36,242 bases of DNA from Candidatus Parcubacteria bacterium (GCA_016882235.1 VGKU01000003.1:1-36242), one strand, 5' to 3'. Counted from the first letter of the stretch, positions 17,019-25,253 are shown. Numbers and translations: made by a program. Notes: generated by a model not told the origin, from the letters alone.

Positions 17019-18220
17019 CCCGCCGTACCATTTCCGTTTCCGAATTCCTGGCGCTTGTGAACGAGACCCTGCGGCTCATTCCGTCGCAGGAGTTTTTGAT
17101 TGAAGGGGAGGTTTCGGATTTCCGCATCTCGCAGGAGAAGTGGGTAAGTTTTGATCTCAAAGACGAAACACAGGAAGCCGTGCTCAAATGTTTCATGACG
17201 ATTTGGGCGCTCAAGACGCCGATCGAAAACGGGATGCGCGTGCAGGCGCTCGGCTATCCCAACGTGTACGATCGTTACGGCCAGTTCAAACTCACTGTGC
17301 AAGAGGTCACGCCGGTGGGGGAGGGTGCGCTCCAACGGGCGTATCAACTGCTGAAACAAAAACTGGCAGCGGAAGGCCTGTTTGATGTTTCGCGTAAACG
17401 GCCTTTGCCTCGGTTTCCAAAGCGCATAGGGCTCATCACCTCGCGCGACGCGGCGGCCTATGGCGATTTTTTGCGTATCCTCAACAACCGTTGGAGCGGC
17501 GTTGAGATCCTGCACGCTCATGTCCATGTGCAGGGCCGCGAGGCCGTGGGCGATATCCTTTCAGCCCTCTCAGCCCTTTCAGCCATCTCAGCCCTGGATG
17601 TCATTGTCCTCACTCGTGGCGGGGGTGGATTGGAAGATCTGCATGCGTTTAACGATGAACACGTCGCGCGCGCGGTGTTTGCCAGCCCCGTTCCGGTCGT
17701 GTGCGCAGTCGGGCACGAGCGTGACGAATCGTTGTGCGATTTTGTGGCGGATGTGCGCGCATCGACGCCGAGCAATGCGGCCGAGCGCGTAGTGCCGAGC
17801 CGTCAGGAAGTGATCTACGAGATGGAGGCAATGGTCCGACACGTGCAGGATCGGTTGATGGATACCGTTTCGCATGCGCGCTTCGGGATTGATCGCGCGG
17901 CGCAGACAGCCTCGCGTTTGGTGGTCCAGCAGACGGAACGGTTGGGAAACGTGGAGCGTCGTTTTGCAGAGACCTCGCGTCTGTGGCTGGTGCGTCTGCG
18001 CGAAGGGCTTGAGGGATCTCTTCGGGTGCTCCAGCAAGTGGATCCCGCTCGGGTGCTTTCGCGCGGATATGGCATCGTGCGCGCCGGAGGGCGCATCATT
18101 CGTGATGCCTGTGCGCTTGAAATCGGGCAGGAGGTGCGAGTACAATTATCCGCAGGGGCGTTTGAGGCGGAGGTGAAGAGCGTTGCAGGAAAGGGACAAC
18201 TCACCATCGACAGCCTCTAG
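17015..18220 (+). CDS. xseA: exodeoxyribonuclease VII large subunit
   Basis: FLIEGEVSDFRISQEKWVSFDLKDE, PKRIGLITSRDAAAYGDFLRILNNR, VIVLTRGGGGLEDLHAFND, GHERDESLCDFVADVRASTPSNAAE. Confidence 0.95.
   Translation: MTRRTISVSEFLALVNETLRLIPSQEFLIEGEVSDFRISQEKWVSFDLKDETQEAVLKCFMTIWALKTPIENGMRVQALGYPNVYDRYGQFKLTVQEVTPVGEGALQRAYQLLKQKLAAEGLFDVSRKRPLPRFPKRIGLITSRDAAAYGDFLRILNNRWSGVEILHAHVHVQGREAVGDILSALSALSAISALDVIVLTRGGGGLEDLHAFNDEHVARAVFASPVPVVCAVGHERDESLCDFVADVRASTPSNAAERVVPSRQEVIYEMEAMVRHVQDRLMDTVSHARFGIDRAAQTASRLVVQQTERLGNVERRFAETSRLWLVRLREGLEGSLRVLQQVDPARVLSRGYGIVRAGGRIIRDACALEIGQEVRVQLSAGAFEAEVKSVAGKGQLTIDSL
17558..17593 (+). repeat. four tandem 9-bp units in xseA
   Basis: CTTTCAGCC CTCTCAGCC CTTTCAGCC ATCTCAGCC, encoding LSALSALSAISA. 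Confidence 0.85.
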
Positions 18221-18242
18221 AAATCTTTGAGACATCGCTCTC

Positions 18243-18290
18243 TGTCCCTGCGAGGAGCCCGGCTGTGCCGGACGACGAAGCCATCTCTCG
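18243..18290 (+). repeat. degenerate dispersed palindromic repeat between xseA and xseB
   Basis: GTCCCTGCGAGGAGCCCGGCTGTGCCGGACGACGAAGCCATCTC resembles the common TCATTGCGAGGAGC...GACGAAGCAATCTC intergenic repeat. Confidence 0.5.
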
Positions 18291-18291
18291 T

Positions 18292-18513
18292 ATGCCCAAA
18301 AAGAAAGAATCCTCATTTGCCGATGGCTTTGCCGAGCTGGAACAGATTACGGCCTGGTTTGATTCCGGGGTGAGCGTGGACCTTGACGAAGGCCTGAAGA
18401 AATTTGAACGAGGGCTGGAACTGGCCGCGTCGCTCAAGAAGCATTTGTCGGAGGTAGAGAACCAGGTGGAGGAGTTGAAGGGGAAATATCAAAACGCCGC
18501 GCTGTCATCCTGA
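18292..18513 (+). CDS. xseB: exodeoxyribonuclease VII small subunit
   Basis: SFADGFAELEQITAWFDSGVSVDLDEGLKKFERGLELAASLKKHLSEVENQVEEL. Confidence 0.9.
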   Translation: MPKKKESSFADGFAELEQITAWFDSGVSVDLDEGLKKFERGLELAASLKKHLSEVENQVEELKGKYQNAALSS

Positions 18514-18881
18514 TGATCACTTCGTCTATGTCGTATCTCTTATTCCGTTGGGTTCTCAACGCGCTTGCGCTCCTGCTTGTCGCGTACGCCGTTCCCGGGT
18601 TCGGCGTGGCGTCCCTGTATGCCGCGCTGATCGCCGCGTTCGTGCTCGGCCTGGTGAATGCGCTCGTGCGGCCACTGCTTTTCATCCTCACATTGCCTGT
18701 GACGATCTTGACGCTCGGCCTGTTTTCCTTTGTCGTGAACGCGCTGATGATCTGGCTCGTCTCCACCATCGTCAAGGGGTTTACGGTGGAAGGGTTCGTG
18801 CCGGCCTTGCTCGCCGCCGTGATCTTATGGCTGGTGAGCTTATTGACCAACTGGCTTATTGAACAAGCACGAGAAACCTAA
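18513..18881 (+). CDS. phage holin family (superfamily IV) membrane protein
   Basis: VNALVRPLLFILTLPVTILTLGLFSFVVNALMIWLVS; TGATG overlap with xseB. Confidence 0.88.
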   Translation: MITSSMSYLLFRWVLNALALLLVAYAVPGFGVASLYAALIAAFVLGLVNALVRPLLFILTLPVTILTLGLFSFVVNALMIWLVSTIVKGFTVEGFVPALLAAVILWLVSLLTNWLIEQARET

Positions 18882-18883
18882 CG

Positions 18884-18901
18884 GGCCATTGGCCCTTTTT
18901 T
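18884..18901 (+). terminator. intrinsic terminator immediately before next ATG
   Basis: GGGCC-ATT-GGCCC-TTTTT; next ATG at 18904. Confidence 0.7.
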
Positions 18902-18903
18902 GT

Positions 18904-19617
18904 ATGAAGCACAGCAACTCCTTTACACCATCCACGCTTGTCATTTCCGTCGGCGGTTCGCTCGTCGTGCCAACCGGCGGAATTGACACGGCGTTTTTAA
19001 CATCGTTTAAATCGCTGATCAAACGGCAGGTGAACAAGGGGTGGCGGTTCGTCATCGTGGTGGGTGGTGGATGGACGGCGCGGCAGTATCAACAGGCGGC
19101 GCGCGCGATCGGCAAGCTTGAACTGGACGACATTGATTGGCTCGGTATTCACTCAACCCGACTGAACGGTCATTTAATGCGCACCGTCTTGCGAGACATC
19201 GCCCATCCGGTGATGATCAAAAATCCAACAGCGCCGCTGACCCATTGGCGCGAGCCGGTGCTTGTGGCGGCCGGATGGAAGCCGGGGTGGTCAACGGATT
19301 ATGTGGCGACGCGTTTGGCGATCCGGCTGGGAGCGGACGTGGTCGTCAATCTTTCCAACGTGGACTATGTGTATGACAAGGATCCCCGGACACATACAGA
19401 CGCGAAGGCCATTTGTCACATCAGCTGGGAGGCGTTTCGGGAGATGGTAGGGGATACGTGGGATCCGGGAATGAATGCGCCGTTTGATCCGGTGGCTTCA
19501 CGCCTGGCGCACCGCCGGGAGATGACCGTCGCTCTACTCAACGGCAAAAATATGAAAAATTTGGCCGCCTTTTTTGGCGGGAGACGTTTCATTGGCACCG
19601 TCATTCGCCATTCCTGA
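18904..19617 (+). CDS. pyrH: UMP kinase, archaeal-type amino acid kinase
   Basis: LVISVGGSLVVP, FVIVVGGGWTARQYQ, STDYVATRLAIRLGADVVVNLSNVDYVYDKDPRTHTDAK, MNAPFDPVASRLA. Confidence 0.88.
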   Translation: MKHSNSFTPSTLVISVGGSLVVPTGGIDTAFLTSFKSLIKRQVNKGWRFVIVVGGGWTARQYQQAARAIGKLELDDIDWLGIHSTRLNGHLMRTVLRDIAHPVMIKNPTAPLTHWREPVLVAAGWKPGWSTDYVATRLAIRLGADVVVNLSNVDYVYDKDPRTHTDAKAICHISWEAFREMVGDTWDPGMNAPFDPVASRLAHRREMTVALLNGKNMKNLAAFFGGRRFIGTVIRHS

Positions 19618-19771
19618 TGCGAAGATTTTTGGTCATTCGTGCGTGGAGGGCAGAGGGCAAGCGAGCGACTCGTGAGTAATTGCGCTCTGCTGTTCGCGCA
19701 GAACAGAGTGAACACCGATTTCTGAACGATTTGGCAGCCGTTTTTCGAAGGAATTCTGGTCGGGTACCCCT

Positions 19772-19800
19772 TTGACAAAAACACCAATGTTTGCTATACT
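19772..19800 (+). promoter_or_regulatory. strong sigma70-like promoter with extended -10
   Basis: TTGACA-N17-TATACT with TGC directly upstream of the -10. Confidence 0.85.
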
Positions 19801-19825
19801 CTGACGTTACTTTTCGTGGCTGATT

Positions 19826-19871
19826 GGACGGCCTCATGGCCAGTGGAAGTGTGGTGGCCGTTAGGCCGTCC
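19826..19871 (+). promoter_or_regulatory. structured 5' leader hairpin
   Basis: GGACGGCCT(19826-19834)/AGGCCGTCC(19863-19871), inner GGCCA(19838-19842)/TGGCC(19855-19859); SD AGGAGGTGA follows. Confidence 0.75.
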
Positions 19872-19894
19872 GATAAACCCGTAGGAGGTGACGC

Positions 19895-20122
19895 ATGAAG
19901 GCAACTTCGCCGTACTGGAACGAGCAGCTCGGAGTGTGCGAGAAGCACGATCTTCCGCAGGTACCGTGTCCCGCGTGCATGGCAGGCGAAGGCGACGAGG
20001 ACATCAAGTTCATGGTCGACGAGAGCACCGAACTCACGCTCGACTTCGAGTACGTTGCCGGACGCGAGCTGACCCTGCTGGATCTGGTGCCCGAGAACTT
20101 CAAGAAGGCGCAGTTCATCTAG
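19895..20122 (+). CDS. 75-aa small protein with CxxH...CPxC putative zinc site
   Basis: MKATSPYWNEQLGVCEKHDLPQVPCPACMAGEGDEDIKF...; SD AGGAGGTGA 5 nt or so upstream of ATG. Confidence 0.85.
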   Translation: MKATSPYWNEQLGVCEKHDLPQVPCPACMAGEGDEDIKFMVDESTELTLDFEYVAGRELTLLDLVPENFKKAQFI

Positions 20123-20179
20123 GCCTCCAACGAGGCCGCCCCGTGGGATCGAGTAGCCGCACTGGCCGCTCGATCCCAC
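20122..20179 (+). other. two consecutive 3' hairpins
   Basis: GGCCTC-CAAC-GAGGCC (20122-20137); GTGGGATCGAG/CTCGATCCCAC (20143-20153/20169-20179). Confidence 0.75.
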
Positions 20180-20184
20180 CACTC

Positions 20185-20215
20185 AAAAACAGCTTTGGAT
20201 GCCAAAGCTGTTTTT
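20185..20215. terminator. bidirectional intrinsic terminator
   Basis: AAAAACAGCTTTGG-ATG-CCAAAGCTGTTTTT. Confidence 0.9.
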
Positions 20216-20249
20216 GTTTGCCAAACAGGTCGCACAAGAATCTTGTCCG

Positions 20250-20534
20250 TTATTTTTTAAGCAGGTCCAGCACTTCGTACGCATCATTACTGATTTGGCT
20301 TTCCAGACGATCCACAGAGTAGTCATTCATGCCCTGTGTGCGTAGCGCTTCGCGAATTGCCCGTTTTGCTCGGAGAAGATTTGCCTGCTCACCTCTTGCA
20401 TCTGGAAACTGTGAGTCGTTTTCTAAACGGAGAGCGGCCGCTTCCAGGATATCATCACGCTGGAGTTTCACATCGCCCATCGTGTAGAATTTTTTTTCCA
20501 TTTCTTCGAGACGTGGTTGTCGTTCAGATGGCAT
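20250..20534 (-). CDS. hypothetical helical protein (94 aa)
   Basis: Charged helical ORF in an otherwise empty gap, facing the bidirectional terminator. Confidence 0.6.
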   Translation of the reverse strand: MPSERQPRLEEMEKKFYTMGDVKLQRDDILEAAALRLENDSQFPDARGEQANLLRAKRAIREALRTQGMNDYSVDRLESQISNDAYEVLDLLKK

Positions 20535-20786
20535 AGAGTGTTTTGTACAAATTTTTATGGAGTAGCTTGGTAACGAAAACCGATTTCTGTGAAGGAAATT
20601 ATGTTCCTTTTCTCCTCTATCATACGCGTAATTTTCTGATCCAGCTATACGGCGTTCTCTGACTTTGGCTTTCCATTTTTTAGGCTATTTTTTGGGCAAT
20701 GTTCATCGTTTTCTCTTGACAGCGGGGGCACGATCTGAAAGAAAGGTTGGTCTGCTACACGAGGGTGGTATGACAAGGAGGACGAG

Positions 20787-20951
20787 ATGGAGTGCATCGT
20801 CTGTCATCGTACCTGGGAGCTAGCTGACGGCACACAGGGTCCGATCTGCGACCTCTGCCGTGACGCGGATGAGTTCGTTGCCGACCGTGCGCGACTGATC
20901 GCCGCGGCTGGCGACCCGACCCCCGAGGAGTTGGCGGAGATGGATGAGTAG
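20787..20951 (+). CDS. 54-aa Cys-rich small protein (not in ORF track)
   Basis: MECIVCHRTWELADGTQGPICDLCRDADEFVADRARLIAAAGDPTPEELAEMDE*; SD AAGGAGG upstream, terminator downstream. Confidence 0.75.
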   Translation: MECIVCHRTWELADGTQGPICDLCRDADEFVADRARLIAAAGDPTPEELAEMDE

Positions 20952-21019
20952 AGACTCGGTTGGCTGTTTGACTCCGATGGAGAGCTCCTCGCGTAGAGCG
21001 TCCCGTCGCCGTCTGCCTC

Positions 21020-21057
21020 ACGACCCACGTGGCTACAAGCCTGGCGGGTCGTTTTTT
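21020..21057 (+). terminator. intrinsic terminator
   Basis: ACGACCC(21020-21026)/GGGTCGT(21046-21052) followed by T-run. Confidence 0.75.
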
Positions 21058-21069
21058 ATACCAAGAACG

Positions 21070-21558
21070 CTACGTTTGCCTCATGCTATCTGGTGCCAGG
21101 CATCTGATGTCATTCTCCCAGCCGATTTCACCGTAAAACTTACCTGTCGCAATGTTGTTCAGGGCAAGTTGTATTTGAGGCAGGATATTAACTGGAAGGT
21201 CGTTGATGGAAAACCAAGTGAGGGCATCACATTTTTCAGGTTCCATGTTTGTTATTTCTCCTGACCATGTATCCGCAGTGAGGTAAATATCAACGTACTC
21301 TCGATCTTCTATGGAGAGTCTATGCATGACGTGAACGACATGCACATCTTGGGGTGTTAAGGTGATTCCAGCCTCTTCTTTGGCTTCACGGATAATACAT
21401 TGTTCTGCAGTTTCACGACCTTCCATGTGACCAGCAACGACGCTGTAATTGCCATCCTGATAGCCTGTATTAAATCTGCGGAGAAGCAACACTTGCCCAT
21501 CTTTATGAAGAACGAGGTGGGCTGCGACATAGGCTCTGAATCTTTCTGTACCGGACAT
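21070..21558 (-). CDS. NUDIX hydrolase
   Basis: NUDIX box GHMEGRETAEQCIIREAKEEAGI. Confidence 0.92.
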   Translation of the reverse strand: MSGTERFRAYVAAHLVLHKDGQVLLLRRFNTGYQDGNYSVVAGHMEGRETAEQCIIREAKEEAGITLTPQDVHVVHVMHRLSIEDREYVDIYLTADTWSGEITNMEPEKCDALTWFSINDLPVNILPQIQLALNNIATGKFYGEIGWENDIRCLAPDSMRQT

Positions 21559-21780
21559 AGGTTCAATGCTTAGAAAACGAAATGTCAGACAACGCGCGTG
21601 TCTGCGAAGATTCCGTCCAAGGATGGAATGATCGCCGAGGCGCTGTGAGCCAAAAAAAGGGGGGGAAGCGATCTTTCAGATCCCTGTGTTCACATGGGCA
21701 CGATCTGATGTGGATAGATAAGCATAGCATGGCTCACTCCAGAGGGCACGGTCAGCGATCGTGCCACGGGGAGTGCACTC

Positions 21781-21809
21781 TTGACGCCTTTTTCTTCATC
21801 GTTTATGAT
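21781..21809 (+). promoter_or_regulatory. rplJL promoter
   Basis: TTGACG-N17-TATGAT. Confidence 0.7.
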
Positions 21810-21815
21810 GTTCGC

Positions 21816-21935
21816 GAACTAAAGATTCGCCGTAGAAAGCAGGTATTCGTAAGAGATAAATCCTGCCGAGGTGAACCAAACACGCGTGTCCTGTTTGGAT
21901 CAACCTGCCGTGCGAATTGCAGGTTCTTTTATTAA
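21816..21935 (+). ncRNA. ribosomal protein L10 leader (L10_leader-like) with attenuator-like hairpin
   Basis: CCGTAGAAAGCAGGT...TCCTGCCGAGGTGAA core upstream of rplJ; CCAAACA/TGTTTGG and AACCTGC/GCAGGTT-CTTTT stems. Confidence 0.75.
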
Positions 21936-21966
21936 AGGTCGAAAGGATCGTATCCAACCTCACTTT

Positions 21967-22485
21967 ATGCCAAAAACACGCGCACAAAAAGAGGAGATTA
22001 TCGCCCAGCTTGCGGATCAATTCTCGCGCGCCAAGGCCGCCGTGTTCACCTCGGTCTCGGGGTACACCATGGAAGATGCCAACGCGCTGCGGGAAAAGGG
22101 CCGTGAGAAAGGCATTGAGCTTGCGGTCGCCAAGAAGACCCTGCTCGTCCGGGCGCTTGAGAAGAACGGTTTTTCCGTCAAAAAGGACGGCTTGGACGGC
22201 AGTGTTCTCACCACCTTCGGATTGCAAGATGAGATGTCCGCCGCCAAGCTCATGGCCGATTTCGCGAAAAATCGCGAAGGGATCACGCTCATCGGTGGGA
22301 TCCTTGAAGGACGAATGGTGGACGCGGCTTCGGTGAAGCAACTTGCTTCACTCCCCAGTCGCGAGGAACTGCTCGCCAAGCTGGTCGGTTCGCTCAATGC
22401 GCCTGTGTCCGGCTTCGTGAATGTCCTGGCCGGCAATCTGCGCAGTTTGCTGTACGCCTTGAATGCTATTAAGGACACCAAATAA
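21967..22485 (+). CDS. rplJ: 50S ribosomal protein L10
   Basis: [62 protein letters not shown]. Confidence 0.95.
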   Translation: MPKTRAQKEEIIAQLADQFSRAKAAVFTSVSGYTMEDANALREKGREKGIELAVAKKTLLVRALEKNGFSVKKDGLDGSVLTTFGLQDEMSAAKLMADFAKNREGITLIGGILEGRMVDAASVKQLASLPSREELLAKLVGSLNAPVSGFVNVLAGNLRSLLYALNAIKDTK

Positions 22486-22490
22486 TTCAT

Positions 22491-22528
22491 AGATCCTTCG
22501 TCTCGGCCTGGCCGGGATTCAGGATGAG
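22491..22528. repeat. degenerate REP-like half-element between rplJ and rplL
   Basis: AGATCCTTCGTCTCGGCCTGGCCGGGATTCAGGATGA matches the AGATCCTTCG...CAGGATGACA side of the array units. Confidence 0.55.
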
Positions 22529-22541
22529 CAATGAAGAACAT

Positions 22542-22967
22542 ATGTCTGACGAAACAACGACCCAAGTTGCCGAAGCGACCGTAGAGGTCCCGGCAAAGTT
22601 TGAAGAGCTTGTGGGCAAGATTGAGCAGATGTCCGTGCTTGATCTTTCCGAGCTCGTGAAAGTGCTTGAAAAGAAATTCGGCGTGAGCGCGGCTGCGCCC
22701 GCCATGATGATGGCCGCTCCGGGCGCCGGAGCCGGCGCCGCGCCCGCGGAAGAGAAAACGGCGTTTGATGTGGAAATTTCCGCTGCCGGCGACAACAAAA
22801 TCGGCGCGATCAAAGCGGTTCGCGCGATCACGGGCCTTGGCCTCAAGGAGGCAAAGGATCTCGTGGACGGCGCGCCCAAACTCGTGAAAGAAGGCGTTAC
22901 GAAGCAACAGGCGGAGGACTTCAAGAAACAACTTGAAGAGGCCGGTGCCACCGTCACGATCAAGTAA
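22542..22967 (+). CDS. rplL: 50S ribosomal protein L7/L12
   Basis: [49 protein letters not shown]. Confidence 0.97.
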   Translation: MSDETTTQVAEATVEVPAKFEELVGKIEQMSVLDLSELVKVLEKKFGVSAAAPAMMMAAPGAGAGAAPAEEKTAFDVEISAAGDNKIGAIKAVRAITGLGLKEAKDLVDGAPKLVKEGVTKQQAEDFKKQLEEAGATVTIK

Positions 22968-22972
22968 GATTC

Positions 22973-23000
22973 AAAAAACAGGGCCTTGGCCCTGTTTTTT
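22973..23000 (+). terminator. rplJL terminator
   Basis: AAAAACAGGGCC-TT-GGCCCTGTTTTTT. Confidence 0.92.
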
Positions 23001-23015
23001 CTTGCTTTTTAACGC

Positions 23016-23054
23016 TGGGGTCAGGTCGTTACTTGTCGCATTGACCTGACCCCA
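23016..23054. repeat. perfect 12-bp inverted repeat, REP/RAYT-like
   Basis: TGGGGTCAGGTC-N15-GACCTGACCCCA. Confidence 0.75.
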
Positions 23055-23079
23055 TCCCTCGCAAGAGGATGAGGAACGA

Positions 23080-25209
23080 TTACCGCGCGATATGGGAAGG
23101 GGCGATGGAGTAGAGTTTGGAACCGGCCAGCACATAGACGCTGTATCCCGCCTCGTCTACGATCAGGTCGCTTGCATTTTGAAAAGCTTCCGAGCGGTAC
23201 TGCACGACAAACGCGCCGGTTTGCTTGTCATAAACCACGATCCGTTTTGTATCCGGTTCAAGAATATACAGGTATTTACTCTCCCCGTCCGTCCAGAGGT
23301 CCAAGGCATTGGTGATCGGGGGATCCACGACGCCGGTTTCGTATTCCATCTGCGCGCTATTCTCAAAACGCGCGACCTTTCCATCCTTTAGGAGAATGTA
23401 GACCGATCCGTCAATCGCCACAGACCGCGCATCCGTCAGCGGTGTCGTTTTGGATGCGATCCATCCCGAGGGAGCGCCAAAACCGTCGCTCGTCTTGCCG
23501 GATCGGTAGAGCTGGCCGTCTGTTTCCGTGACGGTCAAGAAATACAACCGATTGGCGTAGGCCATCAGATCCACCGTTCGGCCCTCCGGTATGGAAACAG
23601 CAATCTGTTTCTGCACGGACTCGTCGCGGATCAATTGAACCACTGCCTGATCGTTCAACAGCGCGTAGATTCTTCCGTCCTCCTCGCTTGCGCTGATGGC
23701 AAGACGCGACCGCTCTGTTGCGGTGCTCGCAATCTTGAACACTTTTTGTGTACGATCCAGTTGATACACGCGACCGTCCGAACCAAATACAAACAGTTCT
23801 GGCCCAACCTTTACGAATGCTTGTCCAAAGACTCCGTCGGTGATGGACGCCAGATCTCCGAGCAAGGCCGGATTGGGGACGGTGACAAGATGGCGGATAT
23901 CATCCGTGGCTTTTTGCATTTCCATCTTATAGGCCGTCTGTTTCTCTTGCCGCTCCTGGGTATTCGTCGGCAACTGCTCAATGAGCGCCGCGGCGTTGAG
24001 GTATAACCCGCGTGCCTGGTTTTCATCCTTATAGATCAAGGCCGCAGAAGCGCGTTCCATGAGATCCTCTATTTTTTCTGTTTGCGAGACATACGCTTTG
24101 GCGTCTTGTGCTTGCGTGCGAGCGGACGAAAGAACAGAGATACTGACGGCCAGGATCGCCACGATGGCCACGACACCCGCGGCAAGATATTTCGTCGCAC
24201 GCGGGACGCGTTTCGTCTTGTACCAGAGGACTTGTATCCCTTTTCTTGCACGGCTCGTCAGACTGATGAACCAACTACTCACTTCTGCGCGTCCATCCTT
24301 TGTTTTAAATCGAGCGCCCGTTTTTAAGAACGATTTGAAAAAGCGGCGCATGCTGTGGAGGAGGAGTCGCCAAACGGCTTTTTTGAGCAACCGTTGAGCT
24401 TGTTTTTTTACCGCCTGCACAAGCGTGGCAATTTTTGGCGATTGATCCTCAAGCAACTGCGCGGTCGCTTCTTCCTGTTCTTTGAAGCGGTTGATGGAGA
24501 TGTCGGTTTTCGGGGTCGCGCGCGTTTCGGAAAGACGGGCAGGGTCGGGCTTTTTGGGCATCGCGAGAATTAAGAGCAACATGGCGGAACGCACCGGGAA
24601 GTAGGGCCGTAATTTTTGTGTTGCTCCGGACGGGGGGAGGGTCGTTAAAATCGCATGGAGATCTTCCGTGGGAACCGCGCGTTGAAGATCATGATTGCAC
24701 AACGCGAAGACGTCGCCGTCATGCAGGTCGCCGTCCAACACAACGGCAAACGCCTTTTCCCATGTCGGGAGCGATTGTTCGGTCTGGATGCTCCGGGACA
24801 GGTTAAAGATTTGATAGCGTTCATGAGAACGACAATGCAAGAAGAGAGCACAGATGTCTCCGGTTCCTGATAGATACATTCTGTGTTCAGAGGCGATGCC
24901 GACGATGGCATCAAACTGCTGGATGGGAACCCGAATGCGTCCTTCACGTACTTGCTGAGCCACTGTTTCATTCAAGGCGCCAAGAAAGTGTTCAAAGCGT
25001 TGTTGAGCATTGGCATCCGAGCCAAATGTCTCGGCTAAACGGTGTACTTGGTCGGACAGCGTTTGGAGAAGATATTCGTCTTGATGGCTTGTTTTCTGCG
25101 TTTTTGCTACGAGAAATATAAAACCCTGCCTCGATGAAAGCGGGAGAAGCACGGAAATGCCTTCAATCTTTTCTTCAGGCGTTTGGGGCGCGTACAGGGA
25201 GGCCTTCAT
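23080..25209 (-). CDS. PP2C-like N-terminal region, TM, C-terminal beta-propeller-like protein
   Basis: N-terminal MKASLYAP...FIFLVAKTQ...LSGTGDICALFL...DVFALCNHDL, TM KYLAAGVVAIVAILAVSISVL, repeated DGRVYQLD/DGSVYILLKDG blades. Confidence 0.7.
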   Translation of the reverse strand: MKASLYAPQTPEEKIEGISVLLPLSSRQGFIFLVAKTQKTSHQDEYLLQTLSDQVHRLAETFGSDANAQQRFEHFLGALNETVAQQVREGRIRVPIQQFDAIVGIASEHRMYLSGTGDICALFLHCRSHERYQIFNLSRSIQTEQSLPTWEKAFAVVLDGDLHDGDVFALCNHDLQRAVPTEDLHAILTTLPPSGATQKLRPYFPVRSAMLLLILAMPKKPDPARLSETRATPKTDISINRFKEQEEATAQLLEDQSPKIATLVQAVKKQAQRLLKKAVWRLLLHSMRRFFKSFLKTGARFKTKDGRAEVSSWFISLTSRARKGIQVLWYKTKRVPRATKYLAAGVVAIVAILAVSISVLSSARTQAQDAKAYVSQTEKIEDLMERASAALIYKDENQARGLYLNAAALIEQLPTNTQERQEKQTAYKMEMQKATDDIRHLVTVPNPALLGDLASITDGVFGQAFVKVGPELFVFGSDGRVYQLDRTQKVFKIASTATERSRLAISASEEDGRIYALLNDQAVVQLIRDESVQKQIAVSIPEGRTVDLMAYANRLYFLTVTETDGQLYRSGKTSDGFGAPSGWIASKTTPLTDARSVAIDGSVYILLKDGKVARFENSAQMEYETGVVDPPITNALDLWTDGESKYLYILEPDTKRIVVYDKQTGAFVVQYRSEAFQNASDLIVDEAGYSVYVLAGSKLYSIAPSHIAR

Positions 25210-25253
25210 ACGGATTTGCCCTTCCGTTATCGTTTGTTGTACATTATACCCGG

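Noticed and set aside
18513-18881. prophage evidence from the holin-family protein
   Set aside because: This 4-TM family is a widespread chromosomal membrane protein and no other phage genes are nearby.
21582-21935. 117-aa ORF upstream of rplJ
   Set aside because: Overlaps the rplJ promoter and L10 leader; no domain.
22017-22931. 304-aa minus-strand ORF
   Set aside because: Antisense of rplJ and rplL.
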